Origin: Promethearchaeia archaeon
GTDB lineage: Archaea > Asgardarchaeota > Lokiarchaeia > Sigyniarchaeales > SOKP01
DNA length: 5,585 bases
Assembly: GCA_029856375.1 (NCBI GenBank)
Contig: JAHQWX010000153.1
Span: forward strand, 1-5,585
Direction: 5' to 3'
Shown: positions 5,140 to 5,585 of the stretch, one piece after another
Numbering within the stretch: position 1 is the stretch's first letter
Layout: each line of letters begins with the position of its first letter
Position numbers and translations under genes: made by a program
The notes under the pieces: model-generated
What the model was told of the DNA's origin: nothing
Database searches by the model: none
What the model saw: the letters and a program-made list of their open reading frames with translations, nothing else

Positions 5140-5585
5140 ATTGGATATGATGTAATTAAGAGATTTGAAGAGTTTGAAGAAGTCCGAAAATCAGAAGTAG
5201 AAAGTATTATTGAAATTAAAGAGCAAAAGAAAGAGGAGAAAGCTAAAAAACTACGTGAGCAACAAGAATTAAGTACTTTAAATTGGATTGAAAGAAGAAT
5301 AACAAGCTCAATGATGAGAATAACTAGTCCTGGCATTAATCCAAATCAGCTATATTGGCAAGAAAAGGATACTAAAATTGCTACTGATAATATTAAACTT
5401 CATAGTGAATTAAAAGGAGATTCAATAGAATTAATCAGCGAATTTTTCAATTTCGCTATAGAAAAAATAAAGAATTTTACATCTGATATTAAATTACCTG
5501 ATTACAATAAAATTAAGGAAATGGTAAGTGATATTACAGAAAAAACTTTAATGAAAAGACTTAAAGTAAGCCCTACGCCAGAAGA
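5140..5585 (+). CDS. Coiled-coil-rich protein fragment, no normal start codon, 3' end outside window
   Basis: Family not recognised. The frame has no stop from 5068 to the window edge, and from about 5125 it reads as a plausible protein (SPISYCIGYDVIKRFEEF...). A strongly charged helical stretch, rich in Glu, Lys and Gln and likely a coiled coil, covers about 5152-5274. A mixed segment with SPGINPNQLYWQEKD follows (5326-5370), then an amphipathic region with LISEFFNFAIEKIKNF (5431-5478). No ATG, GTG or TTG occurs in this frame before ATG 5311, so the natural start is unresolved; 5140 (ATT) is only a placeholder. ATG 5147 and ATG 5150 exist, but in another frame that stops at 5153. It could be a 5'-truncated remnant, a gene with a non-AUG start, a frameshifted gene, or a gene needing RNA processing. 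I found no BHB-like fold here. Its AT-rich composition resembles the endonuclease gene more than dapA. Confidence 0.5.
   Translation, partial: MGYDVIKRFEEFEEVRKSEVESIIEIKEQKKEEKAKKLREQQELSTLNWIERRITSSMMRITSPGINPNQLYWQEKDTKIATDNIKLHSELKGDSIELISEFFNFAIEKIKNFTSDIKLPDYNKIKEMVSDITEKTLMKRLKVSPTPE

Noticed and set aside
5133..5336. Minus-strand 67-codon open frame, hydrophobic and Ser/Leu-rich
   Set aside because: It is antisense to the charged coiled-coil frame on the + strand, which reads far more like real protein and stays open to the window edge.
4165..5585. Stop-codon read-through fusing DapA to the downstream same-frame sequence
   Set aside because: DapA is already full length, and the TAA is followed immediately by a nine-T terminator run, so a fused product is improbable.

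Overview
This window looks like archaeal DNA, most likely from an AT-rich Asgard-type (Lokiarchaeia-like) genome. The evidence for archaea is direct: TATA-like promoter boxes, poly-T transcription ends, GTGA Shine-Dalgarno elements, and above all a textbook bulge-helix-bulge (BHB) splice motif. The narrower assignment is inference from overall protein character and composition. All recognisable genes lie on the + strand.

Layout. (1) Bases 2-1096 hold the 3' part of a gene for a predicted membrane-anchored protein with a duplicated domain, one membrane segment and a lysine-rich tail, followed by a long poly-T terminator. (2) Bases 1276-2661 hold a free-standing two-motif LAGLIDADG homing endonuclease gene in strikingly AT-rich DNA. 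(3) Bases 2778-4052 hold argG (argininosuccinate synthase). Its reading frame is interrupted by a 30-nt insertion at 2845-2874. (4) Bases 4165-5067 hold an intact dapA (4-hydroxy-tetrahydrodipicolinate synthase), again followed by a T-run. (5) From about 5110 to the window edge there is an AT-rich, coiled-coil-rich open frame that has no normal start codon in its first ~200 bases and runs off the window.

The central discovery is the argG interruption. Without splicing, the frame hits TAA at 2862-2864, straight after the residues YSGGL. Removing 2845-2874 restores YSGGLDTSC, the nearly invariant ATP-pyrophosphatase signature of ArgG, and yields one 414-residue protein. The borders predicted from protein conservation coincide to the base with the cut positions of a canonical archaeal BHB: outer helix GGUG/CACC, 3-nt bulge AGA, 4-bp central helix GAUU/AAUC, 3-nt bulge AGA, and a 9-bp inner hairpin with a 5-nt loop. 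This is therefore a tRNA-type (EndA-spliced) intron in the mRNA of a metabolic gene. Such introns in protein-coding genes are known from only a few cases, notably cbf5 of Crenarchaeota.

The endonuclease gene ends only 183 bp upstream of the intron, which suggests a split mobile unit: a LAGLIDADG enzyme that could cleave intron-less argG alleles, plus a minimal intron that destroys the cleavage site. ArgG and DapA serve arginine and lysine/diaminopimelate synthesis respectively. They are separated by 112 bp with a separate candidate promoter, so they are neighbours more than a proven operon.
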